Of a stretch of DNA of 64,000 nucleotides, positions 50,570 through 58,845 are shown piece by piece. The notes under the pieces are model-generated. The model was not told the origin of the DNA and searched no databases. It saw only the letters and a list, made by a program, of their open reading frames with translations. Position 1 is the stretch's first letter. Each line of letters starts with the position of its first letter. Made by a program: the position numbers and the translations under genes. This stretch comes from Pseudomonas californiensis (lineage in GTDB: Bacteria > Pseudomonadota > Gammaproteobacteria > Pseudomonadales > Pseudomonadaceae), in contig NZ_JAGTPK010000023.1 in assembly GCF_021147775.1 (NCBI RefSeq), forward strand, positions 18,725-82,724, written 5' to 3'.

Positions 50570-51880
50570 TCACGTTGCAGGAACCGAACGGCTGCCCGGA
50601 TCAAGCGAGTCCAGAATGACCGGTTCAGCGTTCTGCGGCACTTCACGCGCGACGCTCCACACCACGATGGCTGCAAAGATGTCGAAAATTGCCAGCACCA
50701 CGAACAATGGGCTGTAGCCGATCTTGGTCACCAGAACACCGAACACCATAGTAAAAGCGGCTGCGCCCAGAAAGCCGAACATCCCGCCCATGCCAGTAGC
50801 GGTGGCCACTTCGTTTTTGCCGAACGAGTCTGACGTGATGGAGTACAAGGCGCCCGACAGGGTCTGGTGGGCGAAACCACCGACGCACAGCAAGGCGATA
50901 GCCGTGTAAGGGCTTTCAACCAGACCGATGCACGCCGGGCCGATCATGCACGAGCAACCGAACAGCATGACCATCTTGCGTGACGTGAACAGCGAGACCT
51001 TGCAGTACTTGTGAAACAGCGGGCTGAGGTAGCCGCCCAGCACACAGCCGATGTCGGCAGCCAGAAACGGCAGCCAGGCGAACATCGCGACCTCTTTGAT
51101 GTTCATGTGACGTTCAGTCATCAGGTACAGCGGTATCCAGGCATTGAAGGTCTGCCAGGCCGGCTCGGACAGGATGCGGGCCGAAGCAATGGCGTAGAAA
51201 TTGCGGTTCTTGAACAGCTTTTTCCAGCTGCCTTTTTGAGAAGGTGCATCCTTGAGGCGTGATTCCTGCCCACTGAGAATGTAGTCACGCTCGGTATCGC
51301 TCAGGCGCTTCTGGTCCCGCGGGTGCTTGTACAGCAGCAGCCACAGGCCGCTCCAGGCAATACCCAGACCGCCGACGATCAGGAATGCCAATTCCCAGCC
51401 GCTTTGCAGAATGGCCCAGACCACCAGCGGCGGGGCGAGCAACGCGCCGATCGACGAACCGATGTTGAACCAGCCGATGGCAACCGAACGTTCTTTTGCA
51501 GGAAACCATTCTGTGGTGGCTTTTACGCCCGCAGGCAAGCCTGCCGCTTCGGTCAGGCCGAGCATGCCACGAAAGATCGCCAGGCTTTGCCAGCCGGTAG
51601 CAAACGCTGCGGCGGCGCAAGCCGCTGACCAGGCCACGGCAAAAATGGCGAAGCCCATCTTGGTGCCGATGGCGTCAATGATGTAGCCCGCAACAGGCTG
51701 CATCAGTGCATAGCACAACTGCCAGGCGACCACGATGTGGGCGTACTGCTCAGTGGAAATGCTCAACTCACTCATGAGCGTAGGGGCTGCGACCGACAAC
51801 GTGTTGCGCGCGAGGTAATTGACGATCAGGCCGGCTGTGACCAGCCCCACCATCCACCACCGTATGCCTTTGATTTTCAT
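50570..51880 (-). CDS. MFS transporter, anion:cation symporter (hexuronate/galactonate ExuT-GudP type)
   Basis: 436 aa with about 12 membrane segments. N-terminal IRWWMVGLVTAGLIVNYLARNTLSVAAPTLMSELSISTEQYAHIVVAWQLCYALMQPVAGYIIDAIGTKMGF and GMLGLTEAAGLPAGVKATTEWFPAKERSVAIGWFNIGSSIGALLAPPLV are characteristic of the ACS family, which takes up glucuronate, galacturonate, glucarate or galactonate. A 15-bp palindrome lies 75 bp upstream. It is divergent from the AraC-type gene. The exact sugar acid cannot be assigned; for a plant pathogen a pectin-derived hexuronate is plausible. Confidence 0.9.
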   Translation of the reverse strand: MKIKGIRWWMVGLVTAGLIVNYLARNTLSVAAPTLMSELSISTEQYAHIVVAWQLCYALMQPVAGYIIDAIGTKMGFAIFAVAWSAACAAAAFATGWQSLAIFRGMLGLTEAAGLPAGVKATTEWFPAKERSVAIGWFNIGSSIGALLAPPLVVWAILQSGWELAFLIVGGLGIAWSGLWLLLYKHPRDQKRLSDTERDYILSGQESRLKDAPSQKGSWKKLFKNRNFYAIASARILSEPAWQTFNAWIPLYLMTERHMNIKEVAMFAWLPFLAADIGCVLGGYLSPLFHKYCKVSLFTSRKMVMLFGCSCMIGPACIGLVESPYTAIALLCVGGFAHQTLSGALYSITSDSFGKNEVATATGMGGMFGFLGAAAFTMVFGVLVTKIGYSPLFVVLAIFDIFAAIVVWSVAREVPQNAEPVILDSLDPGSRSVPAT

Positions 51881-51953
51881 CTCTTCACCCTGCTTATTCT
51901 TAGATTGGCGATGAGCGTCCCGAGGCCGAAACCGAGGGGCGGCTGGCTTTTAT

Positions 51954-51968
51954 GTAACTTCAAGTTAC
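51954..51968. promoter_or_regulatory. 15-bp palindrome upstream of the MFS gene
   Basis: GTAACTT-C-AAGTTAC, perfect 7-bp arms around one base, 74-88 bp upstream of the MFS start. Candidate operator. Confidence 0.6.
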
Positions 51969-52130
51969 TGAGTTTGACCGGGATATTTTTTGGCAGCTTT
52001 CCCGAAGACCTGCGAAACAGGGGTCTTTTTCGAGCGGGAGAGCATTTCCTGGATACGGAAATCAATGGATTTCATGCGCTTTGTTACTCTTTGAATTATT
52101 TTTATGGTTGTAATTTTATGAAAGCCGTAC

Positions 52131-52143
52131 GTTGTCGTACAAC
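52131..52143. promoter_or_regulatory. Candidate GntR/FadR-type operator
   Basis: GTTGT-CGT-ACAAC fits the TTGT-N3-ACAA pattern bound by FCD-domain GntR regulators, which often control sugar-acid transporters. It is 250 bp upstream of the MFS gene; no such regulator is encoded nearby. Confidence 0.4.
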
Positions 52144-52494
52144 ATGGCGCATTTATAGTCATTTGCCAGCATCGTGTCAAATGCCAAAAATGAGAATGAC
52201 CAATGATTAAAAGCGCTCAGGCGCTTATAGAGATGTGGCCGAGCCAGCAGGGTTATACGATGACCAGGCAGTCATATTTCCCGGCCAGACAGGAGGCGGA
52301 CGAAAGCACTGCACCCTGCGTCATTAACGGTTGCGAATGCGCCACCCAGGTCATCCAATCAGGCAGGACTTGCACAAACGTCATAAATACTTACATTCTC
52401 TGGCTGCGGCTTCAGGCAAAGGATCTGCCCTTTGATGCCCTGTCGGCATACGTCCGACGCTGAACACCCACCCGAGACAGGAAAGGTCGCCCCC

Positions 52495-53487
52495 ATGCCC
52501 GAGCCAAGCAGCCTCGCCAGTTGGACCCGCGCCCTGCGCAAGCAACTTGACGCTCTGGATCTGGACAGCGCGCAACTGTGCCAGGCTGCCGGCGTCGATC
52601 CGCTGCTGCTCAATGACCCAACGGCACAGATTCCGGCAAGCATTACCGCACACCTCTGGCAACTGGCACTGAATGCCAGCCGAGATCCCACACTGGGCCT
52701 GCGTGTATCGCGCTTCGTCAGCCCCACCACCTTCCACGCGTTGGGCTATACGCTGGTAGCCAGTGGCTCGCTGCGCGAGGTCTTCGAACGTATCGTGCGC
52801 TACCACTTGATGGCAGAAGATTCGCTGGAGCTGGATTTCAGACCGGCTGGCGAGCGTTACGAGTTTCGCTTCCACGCACCGGCACACTGCCGAACATCAA
52901 CGCATGAAATCATGGATGCTTTTGCGGCCATTTATGTGCGCACCTGCAGGAACCGCCTGGGCAGGAACTACGCCCCGGTGGCGATCCATCTGCAGCGTCA
53001 CGAGCCTGAAAACCCGCAACCGTGGCACGACCTGTTTCGTGCTCCGCTGTTTTTTTCGGCGCCGGAAAACCTGCTGGAATTTGCCTGCGATGACTTTGAC
53101 TGCCATCTGGATGACGGGCCGATACAACTCGATGAACAGGCCTCCGGTAACGAGCCTTCCACGTCATTGATCTGGGAGCAGCGCGTACGCTCGGCCATCG
53201 AAACCCTGCTGCCCGAAGGCGAACCCTCTGCAGAAATCATCGCCGAGGCGTTGCACCTCAGCACGCGCAGCCTGCAACGGCACTTGGCCGATGAAGGCTG
53301 TCGCTACGATCTGCTGCTCAACCAGTGCCGTCAGAATCTGGCGCTGCTGCACATGAGCGATCCGCAAAGCTCCCTGAGTGAAGTGGCGTATCTGTTGGGC
53401 TTCACAGATACCGAAACCCTGAGTCGCGCATTCAAGCGCTGGACCGGTCTGACACCCGTACAGTACAGGAATGAACTGAGGCGCTGA
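52495..53487 (+). CDS. AraC-family transcriptional regulator
   Basis: 330 aa from the ATG at 52495 (AGGAAAGG upstream). N-terminal effector domain of the Arabinose_bd/OruR type (LGLRVSRFVSPTTFHALGYTLVASGSLREVFERIVRYHLMAEDSLELDFRPAGERYEFRF, about 65-130). C-terminal double helix-turn-helix: AEIIAEALHLSTRSLQRHLADEGCRYDLLLNQCRQNLALLHMSDPQSSLSEVAYLLGFTDTETLSRAFKRWTGLTPVQYRNELRR. Divergent from the MFS transporter across a long spacer, which it may control; convergent with the Crp-like gene 18 bp away. Confidence 0.92.
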   Translation: MPEPSSLASWTRALRKQLDALDLDSAQLCQAAGVDPLLLNDPTAQIPASITAHLWQLALNASRDPTLGLRVSRFVSPTTFHALGYTLVASGSLREVFERIVRYHLMAEDSLELDFRPAGERYEFRFHAPAHCRTSTHEIMDAFAAIYVRTCRNRLGRNYAPVAIHLQRHEPENPQPWHDLFRAPLFFSAPENLLEFACDDFDCHLDDGPIQLDEQASGNEPSTSLIWEQRVRSAIETLLPEGEPSAEIIAEALHLSTRSLQRHLADEGCRYDLLLNQCRQNLALLHMSDPQSSLSEVAYLLGFTDTETLSRAFKRWTGLTPVQYRNELRR

Positions 53488-53505
53488 GCACGCAGCCAGT
53501 CCACA

Positions 53506-54216
53506 TCAGACCACAGCCTTGGCTTTGGAGAAATTCGCCACTTTGCGCAATTTTTCCACGTCGAAAACTTCCAGTCGCCCTTCCCCGAGACGCACGATCT
53601 TGCGCTCATGAAACTCGGTGAGCACTTCAAGCAGGGCCGAAGAAGAGAGTTGCGGCGCAGAGGACGATTGAATCTCATCAAGCGCGACCAGGCGACGTGC
53701 GTGGCTCAAATGACCGTACCCTTCGCACAACAGCAACAGCCGCCATGCCACCCACGCCCTGGCGGGCAACTGTTGCAGCTTCTCCGCGCTCAGTAATGGC
53801 AGGCCGAGTTTCTGACTGAGCAGGCTGGCGAACCAGCGCCAGTAGTCCGGGCAACTGTCGAGCAGTTCAAGCAGTACCGCCTGAGGGATGTGCAGGAAGA
53901 TAGTCTGATCGAGCGACCAGACATCGAACCTGCGCGGCGCACCGTCGAACAACGACACTTCGCCAAACCAGTAAGGCGGCCGAACCTCCTCCAGGCGCGG
54001 CGTCAGGCGCTGTTCCTGAATACCGCCAAGACGTACGCGGCCCTCCAGCAGCACATAAAGGCCGCACGGCGCGTCGTCTTTTTCGAACAATAATTTGCCG
54101 GGCGTCTTGCGCCTCTGGCGAGCTGCGCCCAGCAGGCTATCCTGCAAACCGGCAGGCAGATTGGAAAACCAGTAGTCAGAGAGCAACCTTGACCGCCATA
54201 ACACTCCATTTGTCAT
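53506..54216 (-). CDS. Crp/Fnr-family transcriptional regulator
   Basis: 236 aa. N-terminal cyclic-nucleotide-binding fold (residues about 15-125: FSNLPAGLQDSLLGAARQRRKTPGKLLFEKDDAPCGLYVLLEGRVRLGG, YWFGEVSLFDGAPRRFDVWSLDQTIFLHIP). The classical cAMP-binding RS motif is not conserved (SLFDGAPRRFDVWS), and there are no Fnr cysteines. A dimerisation helix and a weakly conserved winged helix (LVALDEIQSSSAPQLSSSALLEVLTEFHERKIVRLGEGRLEVFDVEKLRKVA) follow. It probably senses a ligand other than cAMP. Upstream it is divergent from the Mpo1-like gene, 83 bp away. Confidence 0.87.
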   Translation of the reverse strand: MTNGVLWRSRLLSDYWFSNLPAGLQDSLLGAARQRRKTPGKLLFEKDDAPCGLYVLLEGRVRLGGIQEQRLTPRLEEVRPPYWFGEVSLFDGAPRRFDVWSLDQTIFLHIPQAVLLELLDSCPDYWRWFASLLSQKLGLPLLSAEKLQQLPARAWVAWRLLLLCEGYGHLSHARRLVALDEIQSSSAPQLSSSALLEVLTEFHERKIVRLGEGRLEVFDVEKLRKVANFSKAKAVV

Positions 54217-54299
54217 GTTTGCCCCTTTTTATTTCAGGCGTTCATGTTGCATAACGATACGGTGGCTCAACCCGAACATCGTCTCAGGCAGGAATAATA

Positions 54300-54824
54300 A
54301 TGAAAAACCTTGTCGACCATCTTAGCCAATATGCTTCCTACCACCGGGATTCACGCAATATCGTGACCCACTTCGTAGGTATTCCGCTGATTGTGCTGGC
54401 TGTGGCGGTACTTTTGTCTCGTCCTGGCTGGATGATGGGTGGCTTCTGGGTGTCTCCGGCTGCGCTGGTCGCACTGGCTTCGACGATCTTTTATTTGCGG
54501 CTGGACCGAATGCTCGGCGTAGTGATGGCGGCGCTCCTGGGGCTGTGCATCTGGGCAGGCGCCAATCTTGCTCAACAGACGACGATGGTCTGGCTGAGCG
54601 CAGGGGTAGCTCTGTTCGTGATCGGCTGGATTATCCAGTTCATCGGCCACTATTACGAAGGCCGCAAGCCTGCGTTTATCGATGACGTGACGGGCCTGAT
54701 CATCGGGCCGTTGTTCGTGGTCGCGGAACTCGCCTTCCTGATGGGCATGCTCAAACCCTTGCAGCACGCCATCGAAGAGCGCTCCGGCCCGGTAGGCAAG
54801 AATACCCGCAAAGCGGCGGTATAG
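54300..54824 (+). CDS. Mpo1-like / DUF962 membrane protein
   Basis: 174 aa with four to five membrane segments. Matches the Mpo1/YGL010w-like family, whose yeast member is an Fe(II) dioxygenase acting on 2-hydroxy fatty acids. The conserved histidines are visible: YHRDSRNIVTHFVGIP (H15, N20, H24) and QFIGHYYEGRKPAF (H117, E120), the motif set needed for iron binding. This makes a role in fatty-acid alpha-oxidation or membrane-lipid turnover plausible, although bacterial members are little studied. The hydrophilic C-terminal tail is variable. Divergent from the Crp-like regulator. Confidence 0.88.
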   Translation: MKNLVDHLSQYASYHRDSRNIVTHFVGIPLIVLAVAVLLSRPGWMMGGFWVSPAALVALASTIFYLRLDRMLGVVMAALLGLCIWAGANLAQQTTMVWLSAGVALFVIGWIIQFIGHYYEGRKPAFIDDVTGLIIGPLFVVAELAFLMGMLKPLQHAIEERSGPVGKNTRKAAV

Positions 54825-54871
54825 CGGGTTCGGCGAGCGGTGCGTCTTTAGCAGATGCACCGCCTGTCTGC

Positions 54872-54893
54872 AAAAGGGCCTGGATTCAGGCCC
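54872..54893 (-). terminator. Terminator after cysA
   Basis: On the minus strand GGGCCTG-AATC-CAGGCCC followed by TTTT, 9 bp after the cysA stop. A second 7-bp hairpin (GCGGTGC/GCACCGC, about 54837-54862) lies closer to the Mpo1-like gene. Confidence 0.7.
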
Positions 54894-54901
54894 TCGCACA
54901 C

Positions 54902-55882
54902 TCAGAGCTTCTGCCAGACCTTAGGTTTGAAGAACAGCGTCTCGCCCTTGGCCAGGCCCACCAGGCTGTCGTGATCCTTGACCACTTCTGCCTCGATCAA
55001 CTCCCCTTGCCCTTCCACTTTGAGCGTCACACGCGTGGTCGCACCCAATGGGCGGATGTCGCGTACTTCCGCGGCGTGGTGATCTTCCAGTTCCTGGCGC
55101 GACAACGACACCTCGTGCGGGCGGAACAGCACATGGCCCTCATCCCCCACGCTAAGCCGATTCGAGTCACCCAGAAAGTGATAGACGAAGTCATTGGACG
55201 GATTCTCGTACACCTCGCCCGGCGAACCGATCTGCTCAATCACGCCTTTGTTCATGACCACGATCCGGTCCGCCACCTCCATGGCTTCTTCCTGATCGTG
55301 AGTCACGAAGACCGACGTCAGGTTGATGTCTTCGTGCAGGCGCGCCAGCCAGCGACGCAGCTCTTTGCGGACCTTGGCGTCCAGCGCGCCGAACGGCTCA
55401 TCGAGCAGCAGCACCTTGGGCTCCACCGCCAGCGCGCGGGCCAGAGCAATCCGCTGACGCTGACCACCGGACAACTGCTCCGGGTAGCGGTCGGCCAGCC
55501 AGTCCAACTGCACCATGTTCAACAGCTCATGGACTTTCTCGGCGATGCGGGTTTCGTTCGGGCGCTCGCGCCTGGGTTTCATGCGCAGGCCGAACGCCAC
55601 GTTATCGAACACCGTCATGTGCCGGAACAGTGCGTAATGCTGGAACACGAAACCGACATTGCGATCACGCACGTCATGGCCGGAAACGTCTTCTCCATGG
55701 AAAACGATACTGCCGGCATCCGGAGTTTCCAGACCGGCAATGATACGCAGCAGCGTGGTCTTGCCGCAGCCTGACGGGCCCAGCAAGGCAACCAGCTCGC
55801 CACTCTGGATGTCCAGACTGATGCTGTTCAGGGCCTTGAAGGCGTTGAAATTCTTGCTGACGTTACGGACTTCGATCGACAT
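54902..55882 (-). CDS. cysA: Sulfate/thiosulfate ABC transporter ATP-binding protein
   Basis: 326 aa ATPase. Walker A GPSGCGKTT (residues 34-42), Q loop VFQHYALFRHMTV, signature LSGGQRQR, Walker B VLLLDEPFGALDAKVRKELRRWL and switch FVTHDQEEAMEVADRI. The GALDAKVRKELRRWLRxLH pattern is specific to CysA. C-terminal TOBE-like domain (about 235-326). Start ATG preceded by GGAGGAATAATC, 2 bp after the cysW stop. Last gene of oscA-sbp-cysT-cysW-cysA. Confidence 0.96.
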   Translation of the reverse strand: MSIEVRNVSKNFNAFKALNSISLDIQSGELVALLGPSGCGKTTLLRIIAGLETPDAGSIVFHGEDVSGHDVRDRNVGFVFQHYALFRHMTVFDNVAFGLRMKPRRERPNETRIAEKVHELLNMVQLDWLADRYPEQLSGGQRQRIALARALAVEPKVLLLDEPFGALDAKVRKELRRWLARLHEDINLTSVFVTHDQEEAMEVADRIVVMNKGVIEQIGSPGEVYENPSNDFVYHFLGDSNRLSVGDEGHVLFRPHEVSLSRQELEDHHAAEVRDIRPLGATTRVTLKVEGQGELIEAEVVKDHDSLVGLAKGETLFFKPKVWQKL

Positions 55883-55884
55883 GA

Positions 55885-56757
55885 TTATTCCTCCGCCGCA
55901 CTTTGGCGCAGACGGTTAATACGGGATTCGCTCCACTGCTTGAGCAGCAGGATGAACAGCGCAAGGATCAGCAATAGGCTCGCCACCGCGAAGGCTGCGA
56001 CGTGGTTGTACTCGTTGTAGAGGATCTCGACGTGCAATGGCAGTGTGTTGGTGACGCCACGGATGTGACCGGACACCACCGACACCGCGCCAAACTCGCC
56101 CATCGCACGGGCAGTACACAGAACCACGCCGTAAATCAGACCCCACTTGATGTTGGGCACCGTGACGTGCCAGAACATTTGCCAGCCGTTGGCGCCCAGC
56201 AGCCGCGCCGCCTCTTCTTCCTGCGTACCCTGCTCCTGCATCAGCGGGATCAGCTCGCGCGCCACAAAGGGGACGGTGACAAAAATAGTCGCCAGCACAA
56301 TGCCCGGCAGTGCGAATACGATCTGGATGTCGTGATCCTGAAGCCACGGGCCGAACAACCCCTGAGCGCCGAACATCAGTACGTAGACCAGACCCGCAAT
56401 GACCGGCGACACCGAAAATGGCAGGTCGATCAGCGTGACCAGAATGCTTTTGCCACGGAACGAGTATTTACTCACGCACCACGCGGCGCTGACGCCGAAC
56501 ACCAGGTTGAGTGGCACCGAGATCAAGACGGCAATCACCGTCAGCTTGAGTGCCGACAGTGCATCCGGCTCAAGAATTGCCGTGAAGAATGCACCCAGGC
56601 CGTTTTTCAGTCCCTGAGAAACCACGATAAACAGCGGCAACCCCAGAAACGCGATGAACACCAGCCAGCACAGGCCGATCAGGATACGACGCGACACCGC
56701 GCTGCCACGACGGGCAGCATTGGCGGAGGCAGCGGCTGAAACAGATGAATAGGACAT
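55885..56757 (-). CDS. cysW: Sulfate/thiosulfate ABC transporter permease CysW
   Basis: 290 aa, six membrane segments after a short hydrophilic Ala/Ser-rich N-terminus. Family blocks: YSFRGKSILVTLIDLPFSVSPVIAGLVYVLMFG and the EAA loop EEEAARLLGANGWQMFWHVTVPNIKWGLIYGVVLCTARAMGEFGAVSVVSGHIRG. Pairs with CysT in the membrane. AGGAGG ribosome binding site; 13 bp from cysT. Confidence 0.96.
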   Translation of the reverse strand: MSYSSVSAAASANAARRGSAVSRRILIGLCWLVFIAFLGLPLFIVVSQGLKNGLGAFFTAILEPDALSALKLTVIAVLISVPLNLVFGVSAAWCVSKYSFRGKSILVTLIDLPFSVSPVIAGLVYVLMFGAQGLFGPWLQDHDIQIVFALPGIVLATIFVTVPFVARELIPLMQEQGTQEEEAARLLGANGWQMFWHVTVPNIKWGLIYGVVLCTARAMGEFGAVSVVSGHIRGVTNTLPLHVEILYNEYNHVAAFAVASLLLILALFILLLKQWSESRINRLRQSAAEE

Positions 56758-56770
56758 GCTCTGCGCCTCC

Positions 56771-57592
56771 TCAGGATGGGGTTTCGATGCGTCGCTGCAG
56801 CAAGTTGATCAGCAGCAGCAAAATGAAGGAAACCACCAGCATCATCACGCCGATCGCCGTAGCCCCCGTGTAATCGTACTGGTCGAGCTTGACCATGATT
56901 AGCAGCGGCAGGATTTCGGTCTTCATCGGCATGTTGCCTGCGATAAAGATCACCGAGCCGTACTCACCGACGCCACGGGCGAACGCCAGGGCAAAACCGG
57001 TCAGCCAGGCAGGCAGCAACGCAGGAACGAGGATGTGGCGAAATACCTGCAACGGGCGCGCGCCCAGACAGGCAGCCGCTTCTTCGACTTCCTTGGGAAT
57101 ATCCGCCAGCACCGGTTGCACGGTGCGTACCACGAACGGCAGCGTGACGAACGTCAGTGCCAGCGTGATGCCCAGCGGGGTGTAAGCGATCTTGAAGCCC
57201 AGCTCGGTCGCGAACTGCCCAACCCAGCCATTGGGGGCATACAGCGCTGTCAAGGCAATACCGGCCACTGCGGTGGGCAGCGCGAACGGCAGGTCGATCA
57301 TCGCATCAATGACCTTGCGTCCCGGAAAGGTATAACGCACCAGCACCCAGGCCAGCAGCGTACCGATCACACCATTGATAAGGGCCGCGTAGAACGCAGT
57401 ACCAAAACTCAGCTTGAGGGCCGCAATCACGCGTGGTGCCGTGATGATGGTCCAGAACTGATCCCAGGTGAGCTGAGAGGCATGAATGAACATGGCCGCC
57501 AGCGGTATTAGCACAATCAGACTGAGGTACACCAAGGTGTAGCCCAGCGTCAGCCCGAAGCCGGGTATGACGGGGGAGATACGACGCGACAT
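56771..57592 (-). CDS. cysT: Sulfate/thiosulfate ABC transporter permease CysT
   Basis: 273 aa from the ATG at 57592 (AGGGA upstream); the longer open frame reads into the sbp-cysT spacer and is not coding-like. MSRRISPVIPGFGLTLGYTLVYLSLIVLIPLAAMF is the typical opening. Six membrane segments; EAA loop EEAAACLGARPLQVFRHILVPALLPAWLTGFALAFARGVGEYGSVIFIAGN. Follows sbp after a 95-bp spacer holding two strong hairpins, which may reduce its expression relative to the binding protein. Confidence 0.95.
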   Translation of the reverse strand: MSRRISPVIPGFGLTLGYTLVYLSLIVLIPLAAMFIHASQLTWDQFWTIITAPRVIAALKLSFGTAFYAALINGVIGTLLAWVLVRYTFPGRKVIDAMIDLPFALPTAVAGIALTALYAPNGWVGQFATELGFKIAYTPLGITLALTFVTLPFVVRTVQPVLADIPKEVEEAAACLGARPLQVFRHILVPALLPAWLTGFALAFARGVGEYGSVIFIAGNMPMKTEILPLLIMVKLDQYDYTGATAIGVMMLVVSFILLLLINLLQRRIETPS

Positions 57593-57618
57593 AAAAGTCC
57601 CTGGTTTCACGTGCACGA

Positions 57619-57640
57619 AGCCCGGACGTTCATCCGGGCT
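57619..57640 (-). promoter_or_regulatory. sbp-cysT intercistronic hairpin 2
   Basis: AGCCCGGA-CGTTCA-TCCGGGCT, 8-bp perfect stem without a T tract, just upstream of cysT. Likely mRNA stabiliser or partial attenuator. Confidence 0.6.
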
Positions 57641-57655
57641 GCTTGACCAACAGTG

Positions 57656-57678
57656 CGATACCGCGCCGCGCGGTATCG
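57656..57678 (-). promoter_or_regulatory. sbp-cysT intercistronic hairpin 1
   Basis: CGATACCGCG-CCG-CGCGGTATCG, 10-bp perfect stem 9 bp after the sbp stop, no T tract. Would protect the 3' end of the abundant sbp message. Confidence 0.65.
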
Positions 57679-57687
57679 TCATTGGGT

Positions 57688-58698
57688 TTATTGCGCTTGG
57701 TAAATCTGGTCGAACACACCGCCGTCATTGAAGAATTTCGGCTGCGCAGTTTTCCAGCCGCCAAAGTCTTTGTCGATAGTGACCAGCTGCAGTTTCGGGA
57801 ATTGCTTCTCGTACTTGGCAGCCACTTCGGCATTACGTGGACGGTAGAAGTTCTTCGCCGCGATTTCCTGGCCTTCCTTGCTGTACAGGTGCTTGAGGTA
57901 CTCGGTCGCGATTTCAGTGTTGCCTTTCTTCTCGGCATTTTTGTCGACGACAGCGACAGGTGGCTCGGCAAGAATAGACAACGAAGGCACGACGATGTCG
58001 AACTTGTCAGCGCCGCCATCTTCTTTCAGTGCAAGGAATGCTTCGTTTTCCCAGGCCAGCAACACATCACCCTGACCGTTGTTCACGAACGTGATGGTCG
58101 AACCGCGGGCGCCTGTGTCCAGAATCGGTACGTGCTTGAACAGAGTCTGTACGTATTCCTTGGCCTTGGCCTCGTCACCACCGCCAGCCTTCAGGCCATA
58201 AGCCCAGGCGGCGAGGAAGTTCCAGCGGGCACCGCCTGAGGTTTTAGGATTCGGCGTGATGACAGATACGTCTTTCTTGATCAGGTCGCCCCAGTCCTTG
58301 ATGCCTTTCGGGTTGCCCTTGCGCACCAGAAACACGATGGTCGACGTGTAAGGGGTGCTGGCGTCCGGCAGGCGGGTCTGCCAGTTTTCAGGCAGGGTCT
58401 TGCCGAGCTTGGCGATTTCATCGATGTCACCGGCCAACGCCAGGGTCACGACGTCTGCGCGCAGACCATCGATCACGCCACGGGCCTGTTTGCCCGAGCC
58501 ACCGTGGGACTGTTTGATCGTGACGGTGTCGTCCGGGTGAGCCTGTTTCCAGTGTTTGGCGAATTCTGCGTTGTAATCCTGATACAGCTCGCGCGTCGGG
58601 TCGTAGGACACGTTGAGCAGTTCATAATCCTTGGCGACTGCAGATCCTGCGAATACAGCACTGGCAAGTGCGGCCAGAGCAAAGCGGCGAATGGACAT
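57688..58698 (-). CDS. sbp: Sulfate-binding periplasmic protein
   Basis: 336 aa with signal peptide MSIRRFALAALASAVFAGSAVA. Typical Sbp/CysP sequence: YELLNVSYDPTRELYQDYNAEFAKHWK, IKQSHGGSGKQARGVIDGLRADVVTLALAGDIDEIA, TPNPKTSGGARWNFLAAWAYGL and VDKNAEKKGNTEIATEYLKHLYS. Sulfate is held by backbone amides and the SGGSGKQA and SGGARW loops. First of the transporter genes, downstream of oscA, a P. aeruginosa-like order. Expected to be induced by sulfur limitation. Confidence 0.97.
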   Translation of the reverse strand: MSIRRFALAALASAVFAGSAVAKDYELLNVSYDPTRELYQDYNAEFAKHWKQAHPDDTVTIKQSHGGSGKQARGVIDGLRADVVTLALAGDIDEIAKLGKTLPENWQTRLPDASTPYTSTIVFLVRKGNPKGIKDWGDLIKKDVSVITPNPKTSGGARWNFLAAWAYGLKAGGGDEAKAKEYVQTLFKHVPILDTGARGSTITFVNNGQGDVLLAWENEAFLALKEDGGADKFDIVVPSLSILAEPPVAVVDKNAEKKGNTEIATEYLKHLYSKEGQEIAAKNFYRPRNAEVAAKYEKQFPKLQLVTIDKDFGGWKTAQPKFFNDGGVFDQIYQAQ

Positions 58699-58753
58699 AG
58701 ATGAAGCTCCTGGAGAATGCTGTGTGTTGGCTTTTTTTGATTCTTCTTCGCAC

Positions 58754-58776
58754 GTCAGCGCGATGACCGCGCTGGC
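58754..58776 (-). promoter_or_regulatory. Hairpin between oscA and sbp
   Basis: GTCAGCGCG-ATGAC-CGCGCTGGC (one G-U pair), without a T tract, in the 147-bp oscA-sbp spacer. May separate expression of the two genes. Confidence 0.45.
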
Positions 58777-58845
58777 GCACTGACTATTGGCAGGGTGTAT
58801 CAGGAGTCGAAACGAAGCCCTCCGGTTAACCAGTCGGGTGTGCTG

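Larger units (their letters stand above)
51881..52494. other. Long intergenic region between MFS and AraC-type genes
   Basis: 614 bp with no convincing gene; a frame at 52203-52463 has poor composition and no ribosome binding site. It contains two palindromes listed separately and an AT-rich segment around 52080-52130, so it is probably regulatory for the divergent pair. Confidence 0.6.

Noticed and set aside
52203..52463. 86-codon frame between the MFS and AraC-type genes
   Set aside because: No ribosome binding site, unusual residue mix and overlap with the presumed AraC promoter; more likely non-coding.
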